From assembly GCF_017814915.1 (NCBI RefSeq), contig NZ_JAGIPZ010000001.1:931559-995558 (forward strand): a stretch of 64,000 bases of DNA, read 5' to 3'. This document shows, in pieces, positions 44,942 through 54,146 of this stretch (position 1 is the stretch's first letter; every line of letters starts with the position of its first letter). The notes below the pieces were generated by a model that was not told where the DNA came from, searched no databases, and worked only from the letters and a program-made list of their open reading frames with translations. Position numbers and translations under genes: made by a program. Origin of the DNA: Herbaspirillum sp. LeCh32-8 (GTDB lineage: Bacteria > Pseudomonadota > Gammaproteobacteria > Burkholderiales > Burkholderiaceae_D).

Positions 44942-46009
44942 ATGACGCATTTCACTATTTCCAGCACCGCCACCGACAGTGGCATCACCCTCCATACCTT
45001 GTCCAACACTTCAGGCATGCGCGTGACCGTCAGCAACCGCGGCGCCGCGCTGGTCTCGTGGTGGGCGCCGGATCGCTACGGGCGGCTGGCCGACATCCTG
45101 CTCGGCTACAAGGCCGAAGACGAATACGTCGCCAATCCCGCCTACTTCGGCGCCATCGTCGGCCGCTGGTGCAACCGCATCGCCGACGGCCGCTTCAGCC
45201 TGGACGGCGTCGACTACCAGGTGCAGCGCAACGAGGGCGACAACCACCTGCATGGCGGCAGCAGCGGCTTTCACGCCTCGCCCTGGCAGGTGCAACCCGA
45301 CCCGGAAGGCCTGCGCATGACCGTGGTCTCGCCCGACGGCGCCGCCGGTTTCCCCGGCAACGTGCTGGCCTCGGTGCTGTACCGCCTGGATGCCGACGGC
45401 GCGCTGCGCATCGACTACACCGCCACCACCGATGCGCCGACGCCGCTGAACCTGACCTCGCACGGCTATTTCAACCTCAACGGCGGTGTCGGCGACATCC
45501 GCGACCATGTGCTGTCGATCGACGCCGACGCCTACCTTCCGATCGACAAAGGCCTGATTCCGGAACGCCGCGCGGACGTCGCCGGCAGCGCCTTCGACTT
45601 TCGCCAGCCGGCGCCCATCGGCCCGCGCCTGGCCTGGCCGGACGAACAACTGAAGGTCGCCGGCGGCTTTGACCATTGCTATTGCCTGCGCCCGGCGGAG
45701 CGGGACGGCGAGGCGGATGCGGGCCAAGACGCCCGTCCGTTGCGCGAGGTGGCCACGGTCTACGACCCGGGGTCAGGCCGCGAGTTGACCGTTTCGACCA
45801 CCGAGCCCGGGCTGCAGTTCTACAGCGGGAATTTCCTGGAAGGCGTGCAGGGTCGCGGAGAGCTTGCCTATGCCAAGCACGACGGCTTCTGCCTGGAGGC
45901 GCAGGCTTACCCTAACCAGGTCAACATGCCGGAGCGCGAGGCCGTCATTCTGCGGCCGGGGCAGATCTATCGACAGAGCACGATGTATCGTCTGAGCGTC
46001 AGGCAGTGA
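44942..46009 (+). CDS. galM: Aldose 1-epimerase (galactose mutarotase family)
   Basis: 355 residues of the GalM fold. The catalytic-site segments are recognisable: GRWCNRIADGRF, the His in NHLHGG, and SHGYFNLNG for the catalytic His, with GFDHCYCL later. It interconverts sugar anomers so that the dehydrogenase gets the right one. It starts 45 bases after xylR; the ATG at 44942 (AAGACGAG upstream) is preferred to the frame's 44903 start. Confidence 0.93.
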   Translation: MTHFTISSTATDSGITLHTLSNTSGMRVTVSNRGAALVSWWAPDRYGRLADILLGYKAEDEYVANPAYFGAIVGRWCNRIADGRFSLDGVDYQVQRNEGDNHLHGGSSGFHASPWQVQPDPEGLRMTVVSPDGAAGFPGNVLASVLYRLDADGALRIDYTATTDAPTPLNLTSHGYFNLNGGVGDIRDHVLSIDADAYLPIDKGLIPERRADVAGSAFDFRQPAPIGPRLAWPDEQLKVAGGFDHCYCLRPAERDGEADAGQDARPLREVATVYDPGSGRELTVSTTEPGLQFYSGNFLEGVQGRGELAYAKHDGFCLEAQAYPNQVNMPEREAVILRPGQIYRQSTMYRLSVRQ

Positions 46010-46143
46010 GGGCGATGGGCTGATTGCCCTGCCCTCTCAATAACGGCTGAGTCTTCCGACGATTCAGTCCTCACAGCGCCTCTGGTCGCCACGGGTCTTG
46101 TCGGCGTTGATCTGCAAGATCCGGTTGCGTCGGCGGACTTGGC

Positions 46144-47277
46144 TTACCGCGGCGCATCGGTCAATTCATAGCTGGTGCTGCGTCCGCCGGCATCAGCCTT
46201 CTTCAGCACGCCCCGCTCCAGCAGATCCGTGATGTCGCGCAGCGCCGTGTCCGGCGAGCATTTGGCGATGGCGGCCCATTTGCTGGTAGTGAGCTTGCCG
46301 TCGAAATTATCCAGCAGCTTGTTGAGCAGCTTGATCTGTCGCTCGTTCAGCGACAGCGGTCCCCAGTGCTGCCAGAAGCGCGCCTTGGCCAGCACCGCGT
46401 CCAGCGTGAGCTGCGCCTGGTCGAGCGCGCGGTGCAGGCTGTCGAGGAACCAGAGCAGCCAGCCGGTGACGTCCATCGCCCCTTTTTGCGTTCGCTCCAG
46501 CATCTCGTAGTAGGTCTTGCGATCGCGCTGGATCTGCGCAGACAGGCTGTAGAAGCGCTGCGGGCTGCCATCCGCGCGCGTCAGCAGCAGGTCGCCGATG
46601 GCGCGGGCGATACGGCCGTTGCCGTCGTCGAACGGGTGCAAGGTCACGAACCACAGATGGCCCAGGCCGGCCTTGATCAAAGGCGGTTCGCTCACCTGGC
46701 CGGCCGGCGCGTTGAGCCAGTCGAGAAAGCGCGCGGTTTCAGGCTCAAGACGGCTTGCCGGCGGCGCCTCGTAATGCACGCGCTGGCGGCCGATCGGACC
46801 GGAGATCACCTGCATGGGGCCGCCGGCATCGTCGCGCCAAGCCCCGACGTTGATCCTGGAAAGGCCCGAATAGCCGGTCGGGAACAAGGCAGCGTGCCAG
46901 CCGAACAGGCGCGCCTGGTCGACCGGCGCGGTGGCGTTGCCGGTGGCGTCGAGCACCATGTCGACCACGCCCTCGACGTGCCGGTCGATCCGCGCCAGCG
47001 CGCCGATCTCCACACCCATGCGACGGGCGATGCTGGAACGCACGGATTCGACGTTGAGGGCTTCGCCTTCGATTTCGCTGGTCTTGATGACGTCTTCGGT
47101 CAAGGCGGCCAGGCTGGCCTGGTCGCGCAAGGCCAGCCCGACGTCAGACAGCCGGCCCAGCAGAAGCCCTTGTGCGCGGCTGACGTCGGCCATCGGCGCG
47201 GCGAGCGCCGCGAGGTCGTAGCGCCAGCGCGGCCAGTCGTCGGCTTGCCAGATGTAAGAATAATCTCCGCTTTTCAT
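46144..47277 (-). CDS. Fic-domain protein (class II, with DUF4172-like N terminus)
   Basis: 377 residues. The Fic motif HPFDDGNGRIAR is complete at about residues 214-225, so AMP-transfer activity is likely. The inhibitory motif TSEIEGEALN near residues 86-95 lies before the Fic core, which is class II. A winged-helix-like C terminus (WAAIAKCSPDTALRDITDLLERG) suggests DNA or protein binding. It is a lone gene between galM and carbonic anhydrase. There is no type III-like N terminus or hrp box, so a house-keeping or stress role is more likely than an effector. Confidence 0.92.
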   Translation of the reverse strand: MKSGDYSYIWQADDWPRWRYDLAALAAPMADVSRAQGLLLGRLSDVGLALRDQASLAALTEDVIKTSEIEGEALNVESVRSSIARRMGVEIGALARIDRHVEGVVDMVLDATGNATAPVDQARLFGWHAALFPTGYSGLSRINVGAWRDDAGGPMQVISGPIGRQRVHYEAPPASRLEPETARFLDWLNAPAGQVSEPPLIKAGLGHLWFVTLHPFDDGNGRIARAIGDLLLTRADGSPQRFYSLSAQIQRDRKTYYEMLERTQKGAMDVTGWLLWFLDSLHRALDQAQLTLDAVLAKARFWQHWGPLSLNERQIKLLNKLLDNFDGKLTTSKWAAIAKCSPDTALRDITDLLERGVLKKADAGGRSTSYELTDAPR

Positions 47278-47397
47278 GCGGCCATTATGCGAGATATTCT
47301 CCGCACAGGCAAATTATTCCCCGTAGATTATGCGGCAAATAATGGCTTCAATCGCCGCATCGAAGACGTCGTCGAGTCAGGTCCACCCGTAAATGAA

Positions 47398-47427
47398 AAT
47401 CGGCAGGCCGTTGTCGGCCTGCCGATT
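47398..47427 (-). terminator. Intrinsic terminator after carbonic anhydrase
   Basis: AATCGGCAGGCC (47398-47409) pairs with GGCCTGCCGATT (47416-47427) over a six-base loop; TTTCATTT follows on the minus strand, 55 bases after the stop. Confidence 0.8.
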
Positions 47428-47481
47428 CGTAGTGCAAAGATCGGAGAGGGGCCGCGAAAATCGCCCTCGCCCCTGCCCGCG

Positions 47482-48117
47482 TTACTTGGCTGCGGCGTGT
47501 TCTGCCAGCGGCACGAACTCGCGCGTGTTGTGATCCAGCGCGTCGATTGCGCCCGACTCGATGTCGTACACCCAACCATGCAGGGCCAGGCGGTTCTGCG
47601 CCAGCGCCAGGGCCACCGAGGGGTGGGTGCGCAGGTTATTCAATTGCGCAACGACGTTTTCGCGAACCATGGAGTCAACGCGTTCCTTGGGGCTGGAATG
47701 CGGCTTGGACTCGTTGATCATGCGGGCTGCATCGGCGTGGCGCAGCCAGTTGGCGACCGCCGGCATGTGCGTCAGGCAGGCGCAGGTCGCCACGGCGGTC
47801 ATGGCGCCGCAATCGGAGTGGCCGCAGATCACGATGTCGGTGACCTTCAGCTGCGCCACCGCGTATTCGACGGTGGCCGAGACGCCGCCCGGCTCAGGGC
47901 CGAACGAGGGCACGATGTTGCCGGCATTGCGGATGACGAACAGGTCGCCCGGCTCTTGCTGGGTCACCAGTTCCGGCACCATGCGGCTGTCGGAACAGGA
48001 GATGAACAAGGTGGTCGGCGATTGCTTGGTCGCGAGACTGCGATAGAGCTCTTTACGCTCGGGGAAGACTTCCCGTTGGAATCGAAGGAAGCCGTTGATG
48101 ATGTCTTGCATGGGCAT
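47482..48117 (-). CDS. Beta-class carbonic anhydrase
   Basis: 211 residues. The zinc ligands and dyad are present in [11 protein letters not shown] (Cys-x-Asp-x-Arg) and [11 protein letters not shown] (His-x-x-Cys). It hydrates CO2 to bicarbonate in the cytoplasm. Two in-frame ATGs (48117 and 48111) are possible starts. It is monocistronic, with its own terminator. Confidence 0.96.
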   Translation of the reverse strand: MPMQDIINGFLRFQREVFPERKELYRSLATKQSPTTLFISCSDSRMVPELVTQQEPGDLFVIRNAGNIVPSFGPEPGGVSATVEYAVAQLKVTDIVICGHSDCGAMTAVATCACLTHMPAVANWLRHADAARMINESKPHSSPKERVDSMVRENVVAQLNNLRTHPSVALALAQNRLALHGWVYDIESGAIDALDHNTREFVPLAEHAAAK

Positions 48118-48370
48118 GGGAAGTAAAAACGGTGAAAGTCTGGTGGCGGAGATCTCATGCTGCCTTGAAAGAGCAGCGCCTGTGGGACAGCGCCCGAAGG
48201 CGGAGTATACCTAATTGCCAAGATTCGGCCATGGGCAAGCGCATATATGCAGGTACGGGTGGACAAATGTTTCCGAGAGGACATTCATCGAGAGCAGCCC
48301 CTTCGCGATGCGCCACCGCGGCTGCCTGCGCAGGCAGCGCTGCATTGTCCGCACGACGCGCCGCCCACGG

Positions 48371-48399
48371 GGAACCGCGGCAATCCACCGCCGCACTCA
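48371..48399 (+). promoter_or_regulatory. Orphan hrp box upstream of the 122-residue gene
   Basis: GGAACC (48371-48376), 16 bases, GCACTCA (48393-48399): one mismatch, the same as in the hrpQ box. It ends 84 bases before the ATG at 48484. A perfect 18-base palindrome GCTGCCTGCGCAGGCAGC lies further upstream at 48321-48338. Confidence 0.65.
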
Positions 48400-48483
48400 T
48401 TGATTGCCAATCGAGCAAAGTCGGTACAAGACACGCCGACCGCGATTGACGAACAATCAACCCGTTTTCAGAAAGGAAACAAC

Positions 48484-48852
48484 ATGTCCCCAACCATAGG
48501 CTCCGGCGGCGGAGCCAACGTGCACTTCAGCGAGACCCTCGTCTCGTCAACGCCGCCTCCCAGGGAGTCCGACAAAAAAGAGCCCGTCAAATCGATACTC
48601 AAAGAGACCAAGCCGGTGGATCCCCCCTCAGAAGCGCAGGTCCGCCAAGAGCGGATCAAGGCCGAATTCCTGCGCGGAGCCTTGGGCGCCGCCCCACCGA
48701 ACACCAAGCAGGCGCTTGATGCGCTGTTCGCACTGGGCAGACAGCAATCATCGCGCCTCAGGCCGGAGATGAGAGCCGGCGCCAGTACGCAAGTGAAGGA
48801 AGAGAAAACCCCGGAGGAAAGCGCAGAACACGAAGAGAACAAGGCCGGCTGA
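48484..48852 (+). CDS. HrpL-controlled orphan protein, effector candidate (122 residues)
   Basis: ATG at 48484 with AAAGGAAAC upstream; the frame opens at 48247 but the hrp box lies in that extension. The first 40 residues are rich in Ser, Thr, Gly and Pro (GSGGGANVHFSETLVSSTPP), the usual composition of type III signals. A helical middle (AQVRQERIKAEFLRGAL, KQALDALFALGRQQ) and an acidic tail follow. No Cys, no membrane segment, no known domain. It lies 21 kb from the island, alone between carbonic anhydrase and a hydrolase. Confidence 0.65.
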   Translation: MSPTIGSGGGANVHFSETLVSSTPPPRESDKKEPVKSILKETKPVDPPSEAQVRQERIKAEFLRGALGAAPPNTKQALDALFALGRQQSSRLRPEMRAGASTQVKEEKTPEESAEHEENKAG

Positions 48853-48892
48853 ACCGCACCCTGCCCGCCCGACCCCGTCAGGCAGACCCGGA

Positions 48893-49738
48893 TCAGGCCG
48901 CTACGTTGGCGATAAAGCCCTGCAACATCCGGTTGAAAGCGCCCGGATGCGACACGTTCATGCCGTGCGATGCGCCGGCGATGGTGTGCATCTCAGCGTG
49001 CGCGATCCACTCCGCCAGCCTGGCGACATTGTCGCGGTACATCTGCGGGCTCTTCTCGCCTTGCAGCAGCAGCGTGCGGCACTTGATGCGGCCGGCCAGC
49101 TCCTGCGTGTAGGCAGGCAAGGCGTCGAGGAACTGCTTGGGCAAGGTGCTGGCGTTGTCGGTGGTCATCGTGCGAAAGCCCGTCGGGCTCCTGCTCCATG
49201 CGCCCGGCACGCTGACCGAGTCGACGAACATTTCCAGGCCGGCGTCGATGGCGCCGGCCTGGATCAATTCCGCCACCTTGGCGCGCAGTGCAACGGTGGC
49301 TGCCGGCAGCGATTCTTCCTGCAGCGGGCCACCCGGATCGGCCAGGGTCAGCGACTGCACCAGATGCGGATGCTCCTGCGCCAGCTGGAAGGCGACGCTG
49401 CCGCCACGCGAATGACCGACCAGATGCACCGGGCCGATGCCCAGCGCGGCGATGAACTCGGCAACTTCCTCAACATGCGTCTTCCAGCTGAAAGTGCCCA
49501 GCGTGTTGCTGTCGGCCAGCGGCCAATAATGGCTCAGGCTCAGCGAGATGCAGTGGAAATGACGCGACAACACCGCCATCTGGGCGTTCCAGTAACGGTA
49601 GTCGCACAGCGAACCGTGGATGAACAGCAACGGCTCCCCGCTTCCTTGCGAGACAAACGGAATGCGCCCGCCCGAGAGGGTCGAGGCGAAGCGCAAGTCG
49701 GGATCGGCGAGGCTGGCGGGAGAGATGCGTGCGTTCAT
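48893..49738 (-). CDS. Alpha/beta hydrolase
   Basis: 281 residues. The oxyanion HG motif is in LLFIHGSLCDYRYW, the nucleophile elbow GHSRGG gives the Ser, and the C-terminal His is in GASHGMNVSHP. AAGGA precedes the ATG at 49738; the upstream open frame is not supported. Divergent from the LysR gene with an 88-base gap, so probably its target. Substrate unknown. Confidence 0.9.
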   Translation of the reverse strand: MNARISPASLADPDLRFASTLSGGRIPFVSQGSGEPLLFIHGSLCDYRYWNAQMAVLSRHFHCISLSLSHYWPLADSNTLGTFSWKTHVEEVAEFIAALGIGPVHLVGHSRGGSVAFQLAQEHPHLVQSLTLADPGGPLQEESLPAATVALRAKVAELIQAGAIDAGLEMFVDSVSVPGAWSRSPTGFRTMTTDNASTLPKQFLDALPAYTQELAGRIKCRTLLLQGEKSPQMYRDNVARLAEWIAHAEMHTIAGASHGMNVSHPGAFNRMLQGFIANVAA

Positions 49739-49826
49739 GTGATGTCCTTTATGCGCACTATGCCCGATACGTATTCTTAAGAAAATCGCGTAATATTGAT
49801 CGAAATCATCAATTTTTCTGATACTT

Positions 49827-50678
49827 ATGAAATCCCTCGACCTGGATGTGCTGGCGATGATCGTGGCCGTGGCCGACACCGGCAACATCAGCCGCGCCGC
49901 CGAACTGGTGCATCGCACCCAGTCCGCCGTGAGCATGCAGATCAAGACGCTGGAGCTGGCGCTGGGCAAGCAGCTGTTCGTGCGCAAGCCCAGGAACGTG
50001 ATTCCGACCCAGGACGGCGAGGTGCTGCTGACCTACGCGCGCCGCATGCTGACCCTGCGCGACGAAGCCTGGGCCGCCGTGGTGCGCCCGGACGTCACCG
50101 GCCGTGTGGTCATCGGCGTGCCGGACGACTACGCGTCCTCGCTCTTCCCGTCGATCCTGAAAAAATTCTCGGCCACCTATCCCAAGGTGGAGATCCAGGT
50201 GGTCGGCCTGCCCAGCTCGGCGCTGGCGCCCATGGTCAAGGACGGCACCGTGGACATGGTGTGCGCCACGCGCGTGAAAGGCATCACCGGCGAATTCATC
50301 CGCTTCGAGCCGATGGTCTGGGCCACGGTGCCCAGCGCCAGCGAGATCTGGCGCGAGCGGCCGCTGCCGATCGCCGTGTTCCTGCCCGGCAGCGTCGCGC
50401 GCGAGAACGCCATCCGCGCGCTGGAGCAGGCCAGGATCGGTTACCGCACCTCCTACGAAAGTCCCAGCCTGATGGGCCTGCTCAGCATGGTGGAGGCCGG
50501 CCTGGCGGTGGCGCCGCTGGCGCACTGCGCGGTGCCCAAACACTTCACGCTGCTGGGCCAGGCGCATGAGCTGCCCGACATCGCGCCGCTGGAAATGGTG
50601 CTGGCGCGCAGCGCCAAATCCAAGCGCCCGCCCTGCGACTTCCTTGCTGAAAAGATCATGGCGGAGCTGCGCCGCTGA
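49827..50678 (+). CDS. LysR-family transcriptional regulator
   Basis: 283 residues. The N-terminal helix-turn-helix reads GNISRAAELVHRTQSAVSMQIKTLE, with the usual LysR linker helix; residues 90-283 are the substrate-binding domain. It faces the alpha/beta hydrolase gene, and the shared AT-rich 88-base gap is the likely binding site. The ligand cannot be told. Confidence 0.94.
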   Translation: MKSLDLDVLAMIVAVADTGNISRAAELVHRTQSAVSMQIKTLELALGKQLFVRKPRNVIPTQDGEVLLTYARRMLTLRDEAWAAVVRPDVTGRVVIGVPDDYASSLFPSILKKFSATYPKVEIQVVGLPSSALAPMVKDGTVDMVCATRVKGITGEFIRFEPMVWATVPSASEIWRERPLPIAVFLPGSVARENAIRALEQARIGYRTSYESPSLMGLLSMVEAGLAVAPLAHCAVPKHFTLLGQAHELPDIAPLEMVLARSAKSKRPPCDFLAEKIMAELRR

Positions 50679-50830
50679 GCGTGTCATCCCGGCTTGCGGC
50701 AGTGTTTGAAAACGATAAATAACGATTAAGCATCGGCGAAATCATTCTTTGGGATTTGCGCCGCGCCCACCTAGGATAGCCCCTCGCATATTCGCCCATC
50801 GCGGGCCAGACAATAAGGGGAGTTTCATCC

Positions 50831-51880
50831 ATGCAGGCGCAAGTCCGCTTCCAACGCACACCGCAACACAAGACACCGACATCCTGGACAACCCGCGTGG
50901 CCGGCCTGGCCGCGGCGGCCGCCATGCTGTTCAGCGGCGCGGCCCATGCCGAAGGCCAGATCCGCATCGCCTACCAGTACGACGTGGGCGACATCCTGCT
51001 GCACGTGGTGCGTGAGCAAAAGCTGATCGAGAAATACGCCGCCCAGGAAGGCGTGCAGGCCAAGGTCGAATGGAAGCAGCTCTCCGGCGGCGCCGCGATC
51101 AACGACGCCATCCTCTCCAACACGCTGGACGTGGCCTCGACCGGGCTGCCGCCGCTGCTGACTGTGTGGGACCGCACCTATGGCAAGCAGAACATCAAGG
51201 CCATCGCCGCCCTGGGCTCACTGCCGACCTATCTGCTGAGCCGCAATCCGGCGGTCAGGACGCTGGCCGACTTCGGCCCGGGCGACCGCATCGCCCTGCC
51301 GGCTACTACTATTTCGCTGCATGCGCGACTGCTGCAGATCGCGGCCGCCGCCAAGTATGGCAAGGATAAGTACACCCACTTCGACGAGCTGACCGTCAGC
51401 CTGCCGCACAGTGAAGCCGCGGCCGCCCTGCTCTCGGGCAAGACCGAGGTCAACGCCCACTTCGCCAGCCCGCCGTTCCAGTTCCAGGAGCTCAAAGACC
51501 CGGCCATCCGCAAGATCACCACCTCCTACGAGATCCTGGGCGGCCCCGCCACCCTGAACATCCTGTGGGCGCCGGAGCGCTGGCAAAAGGAAAACCCCAA
51601 GACCTTCACCGCCCTGCGTCGCGCACTGGCCGAGGCGCTCACCTTCGTGCAGGGCAACAAGGCCGAAGCCGCTGCGATCTACGTCAGGCTGGAGAACTCA
51701 AAGCTGCCGGTAAGCTTCGTGCAGGAAATCATTTCCTTGCCGGACGTGCAATACACCCTGCAGCCGCAGAACACCTTCAAGCTGGCGTCCTTCCTGGCCG
51801 ATGTCGGCGCCGTGAAGCACCGCCCGGCATCGTGGAAGGACTACTTCTTCGACGAGGCGCACAAGGACGGCGGCAGCTGA
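50831..51880 (+). CDS. Sulfonate/nitrate-type ABC binding protein
   Basis: 349 residues with a signal peptide (VAGLAAAAAMLFSGAAHAEG, cleavage near residue 40) and a type II binding fold of the SsuA/TauA/NMT1 group (IRIAYQYDVGDILLHVVREQ, SGGAAINDAILSNTLDVASTGLPPLL). GGGGAG lies nine bases upstream. No ATPase or permease gene is adjacent, so it must work with a transporter elsewhere. The nearby FMN monooxygenase suggests organosulfur use. Confidence 0.88.
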   Translation: MQAQVRFQRTPQHKTPTSWTTRVAGLAAAAAMLFSGAAHAEGQIRIAYQYDVGDILLHVVREQKLIEKYAAQEGVQAKVEWKQLSGGAAINDAILSNTLDVASTGLPPLLTVWDRTYGKQNIKAIAALGSLPTYLLSRNPAVRTLADFGPGDRIALPATTISLHARLLQIAAAAKYGKDKYTHFDELTVSLPHSEAAAALLSGKTEVNAHFASPPFQFQELKDPAIRKITTSYEILGGPATLNILWAPERWQKENPKTFTALRRALAEALTFVQGNKAEAAAIYVRLENSKLPVSFVQEIISLPDVQYTLQPQNTFKLASFLADVGAVKHRPASWKDYFFDEAHKDGGS

Positions 51881-51906
51881 GCTTCCTTGCATTCCTTTGG
51901 CGTTCG

Positions 51907-52473
51907 TCAGCGCGGCAGCTCGCTTAACAAGGGTGCTGCCAGATAGAGCACCTGATAAGCCGCCGCGCCCGTCCCTGCGTCCAGCTCGCTCTCTGCAATC
52001 TGCACCCGCGTGATGCGCCATTGCTGTACATCGACTCCGACCGCCGTTGCTACGATGGCAGGCCGGGCGGCGGCTTCCCGGTTGCGTTCGGCCTCCGCCG
52101 CCAGCACTGCAGCGAGGTCCGCGTCACGCGGGATATCGACTTCCTCGCGATAGGCCAACCGTGCCGCCTTGCCCTGCCCCTTGCGGGCGTCGAGCACAAA
52201 CCGCGTATCGATGCGAGGCCGGCCGAAACTGTCGATCACCGAACGGAAGCGGCCGGCGAGGAAATCGCTGAAGGCCGCCTCCTGTCGCCACAGGTAGAGC
52301 GAAGAATAGCTGTGACCGGTCGCGCCGTGACGCCCCGCCTCGCGCAACAGGAAGGCCTTGAAGTACAGATCCGGCACGTCGTTCCAGAGGGCGCCGCGCT
52401 GCGCTGCGCGGCTGCGGATGATGTCGAGGTCGTAGTCGGCGGGAAGGCGATGTTCGTAATGGGCGATCAGCAT
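51907..52473 (-). CDS. DUF4865-like protein
   Basis: 188 residues from the ATG at 52473 (AAAGG upstream). The pattern YEHRLPADYDLDIIRSRAAQRG, then FKAFLLREAG and YSSLYLWRQEAAFSDFL matches DUF4865 proteins (monooxygenase-like, small), as far as I remember the family. The function is unknown. It converges on the binding protein gene, and is divergent from the FAD oxidoreductase. Confidence 0.75.
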   Translation of the reverse strand: MLIAHYEHRLPADYDLDIIRSRAAQRGALWNDVPDLYFKAFLLREAGRHGATGHSYSSLYLWRQEAAFSDFLAGRFRSVIDSFGRPRIDTRFVLDARKGQGKAARLAYREEVDIPRDADLAAVLAAEAERNREAAARPAIVATAVGVDVQQWRITRVQIAESELDAGTGAAAYQVLYLAAPLLSELPR

Positions 52474-52676
52474 GGCGCGGCCTTTATGCGTTGTGGGAAG
52501 CGTCAACATAGCCGCCCGCCGCGCGCCTGCCCAGCGGCCGCCGGCTATTTCTGCGATCAGTTTTACGCATGATCGGAAAGCGCATAAGCACAGAAGAAAT
52601 GAGCGCAACGCGCGCGCGAGGCAGGCCTTATCCTCGGATGCACTGCAGCACATCGCTGCGCTCTCATCCTGACGAC

Positions 52677-54125
52677 ATGTCCAAGCAAATTTCCGACCTC
52701 GCCATCATCGGCGGCGGCTTCGCCGGTACGGTCACCGCCATCAAGCTGCTGCGCGCCATCCGCGCCGACGCCGACGGCAACGCCGCCCCGGTCTCGATTC
52801 GCATCATCGAGAGCCGCGCCGAACTCGGTCGCGGCATCGCCTACAGCACCGACAACGACGACCACATCGTCAACGGCCCGGCGCAGTTGTTCGGCCTGTA
52901 CCCCGACCGGCCCTCGCACCTGGCCGACTGGCTGGCCGCCAATGCCGCGCGCCACGGCTGGACGCCGCCTGCTGGCGCGAGCTTTGCCGAGGCCTTCCCG
53001 CCGCGCCGGCTGTACGGCAGCTACGTGCAGCAGGAGTTGCAGCAAGCGCTGCGCGACGCCGGCGCGCTGGCCAGCCTGGAGTTCGTGCAGGCGCGCGCGC
53101 TGGACCTGAACGTGGCCGCGCACGGTTACGACATCACGCTGGACAATGGCCGCCAGCTCGCCGCCGCGCGCGTGGTGCTGGCACCGGGACTATTCCGCGC
53201 CGGCAGCGGCTTCTTCAGTTCGCAGGCCGAGCGACGCGAACTGGGCGAACGCTACATCGACGACGTCTGGAATGCGCACGCCTGGAGGGACGTCGGCGGC
53301 GATGAAGACATCCTCCTCATCGGCTCCAGCCTGACCGCGCTGGACGCCGCCTTCAACGCGGAGCGCGCCGGCTTCAAGGGGCAATTCCATGCCCTGTCGC
53401 GGCGCGGCTTGCTGGTGCAGCCGCGCCGCCAGCTCGCCCCTTGGCCGGACGTGCTGGACGCCGAACGCCTGCCGGAGTCGCTGAGCGAGCTGTTGCGTGC
53501 GACACGCATCGCACGCCGCGCCGTAAAGGCAGCCGGCGCGGACTGGCAGCAACTGCCGCCGGCGATCCGGCCGCATGTGCCGACGCTGTGGAACAAGGCC
53601 TGCAATGCCGATCGCCAACGCTTCCTGCGTCACATCCGGCCGTTCTGGGAGATTGCCTTGCATCGCGCCGGCCCCGAGTCGGGCAAGAAGCTCGATCAGC
53701 TGAACGCCAGCGGACGCCTGCGACAACTGACGGGCCGCATCCGCGCGCTGCGCCCGGCCGGCGACAAAGTCGCAGTGCGATGGACGCCGCGCGGCGACAC
53801 TGCCGATCAAACGCTGCTGGTCGATCGCGTGGTCAATGCCGCCGGTTATGAATTCGACTGGCTGCGGGTGGACGATACGCTGGTGCGTGCCCTGCTCACC
53901 CGCAAGCTGGTGCGCCCGCATGCGACCGGCTTCGGCATCGATGCCGACCCGACCACCGGCGAAGTGCTGGGCGCCGCGGTGGCCGTGCCCGGTACGCTGT
54001 TTGCCGTGGGTCATCCGCTGCGCGGCGCGGCCTGGGAGTCCAACTCCATTCCCGAACAAGTGGCCGGCGCCGCCAATACCGCGCTGGCGCTGGCGGCCTC
54101 GCTGCAGACCGCCGACCTTGCCTGA
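52677..54125 (+). CDS. FAD/NAD(P)-binding oxidoreductase
   Basis: 482 residues. The dinucleotide motif GGGFAGTVTAIKLL is at about residues 11-24; FAD_NAD_binding_9-like features follow (GRGIAYSTDNDDHIVN, then LIGSSLTALDAAF as a second nucleotide motif and AVGHPLRGAAWESNSIPEQ at the end). It precedes an FMN monooxygenase by 21 bases, so the two likely form one unit in oxidation of a sulfur or aromatic compound. Confidence 0.85.
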   Translation: MSKQISDLAIIGGGFAGTVTAIKLLRAIRADADGNAAPVSIRIIESRAELGRGIAYSTDNDDHIVNGPAQLFGLYPDRPSHLADWLAANAARHGWTPPAGASFAEAFPPRRLYGSYVQQELQQALRDAGALASLEFVQARALDLNVAAHGYDITLDNGRQLAAARVVLAPGLFRAGSGFFSSQAERRELGERYIDDVWNAHAWRDVGGDEDILLIGSSLTALDAAFNAERAGFKGQFHALSRRGLLVQPRRQLAPWPDVLDAERLPESLSELLRATRIARRAVKAAGADWQQLPPAIRPHVPTLWNKACNADRQRFLRHIRPFWEIALHRAGPESGKKLDQLNASGRLRQLTGRIRALRPAGDKVAVRWTPRGDTADQTLLVDRVVNAAGYEFDWLRVDDTLVRALLTRKLVRPHATGFGIDADPTTGEVLGAAVAVPGTLFAVGHPLRGAAWESNSIPEQVAGAANTALALAASLQTADLA

Positions 54126-54146
54126 CCCATTACCAACGTCCCCCCT

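Noticed and set aside
46144..47277. Fic protein as a type III effector.
   Set aside because: No hrp box, no polar secretion-type N terminus, and the domain layout is that of widespread chromosomal class II Fic proteins.
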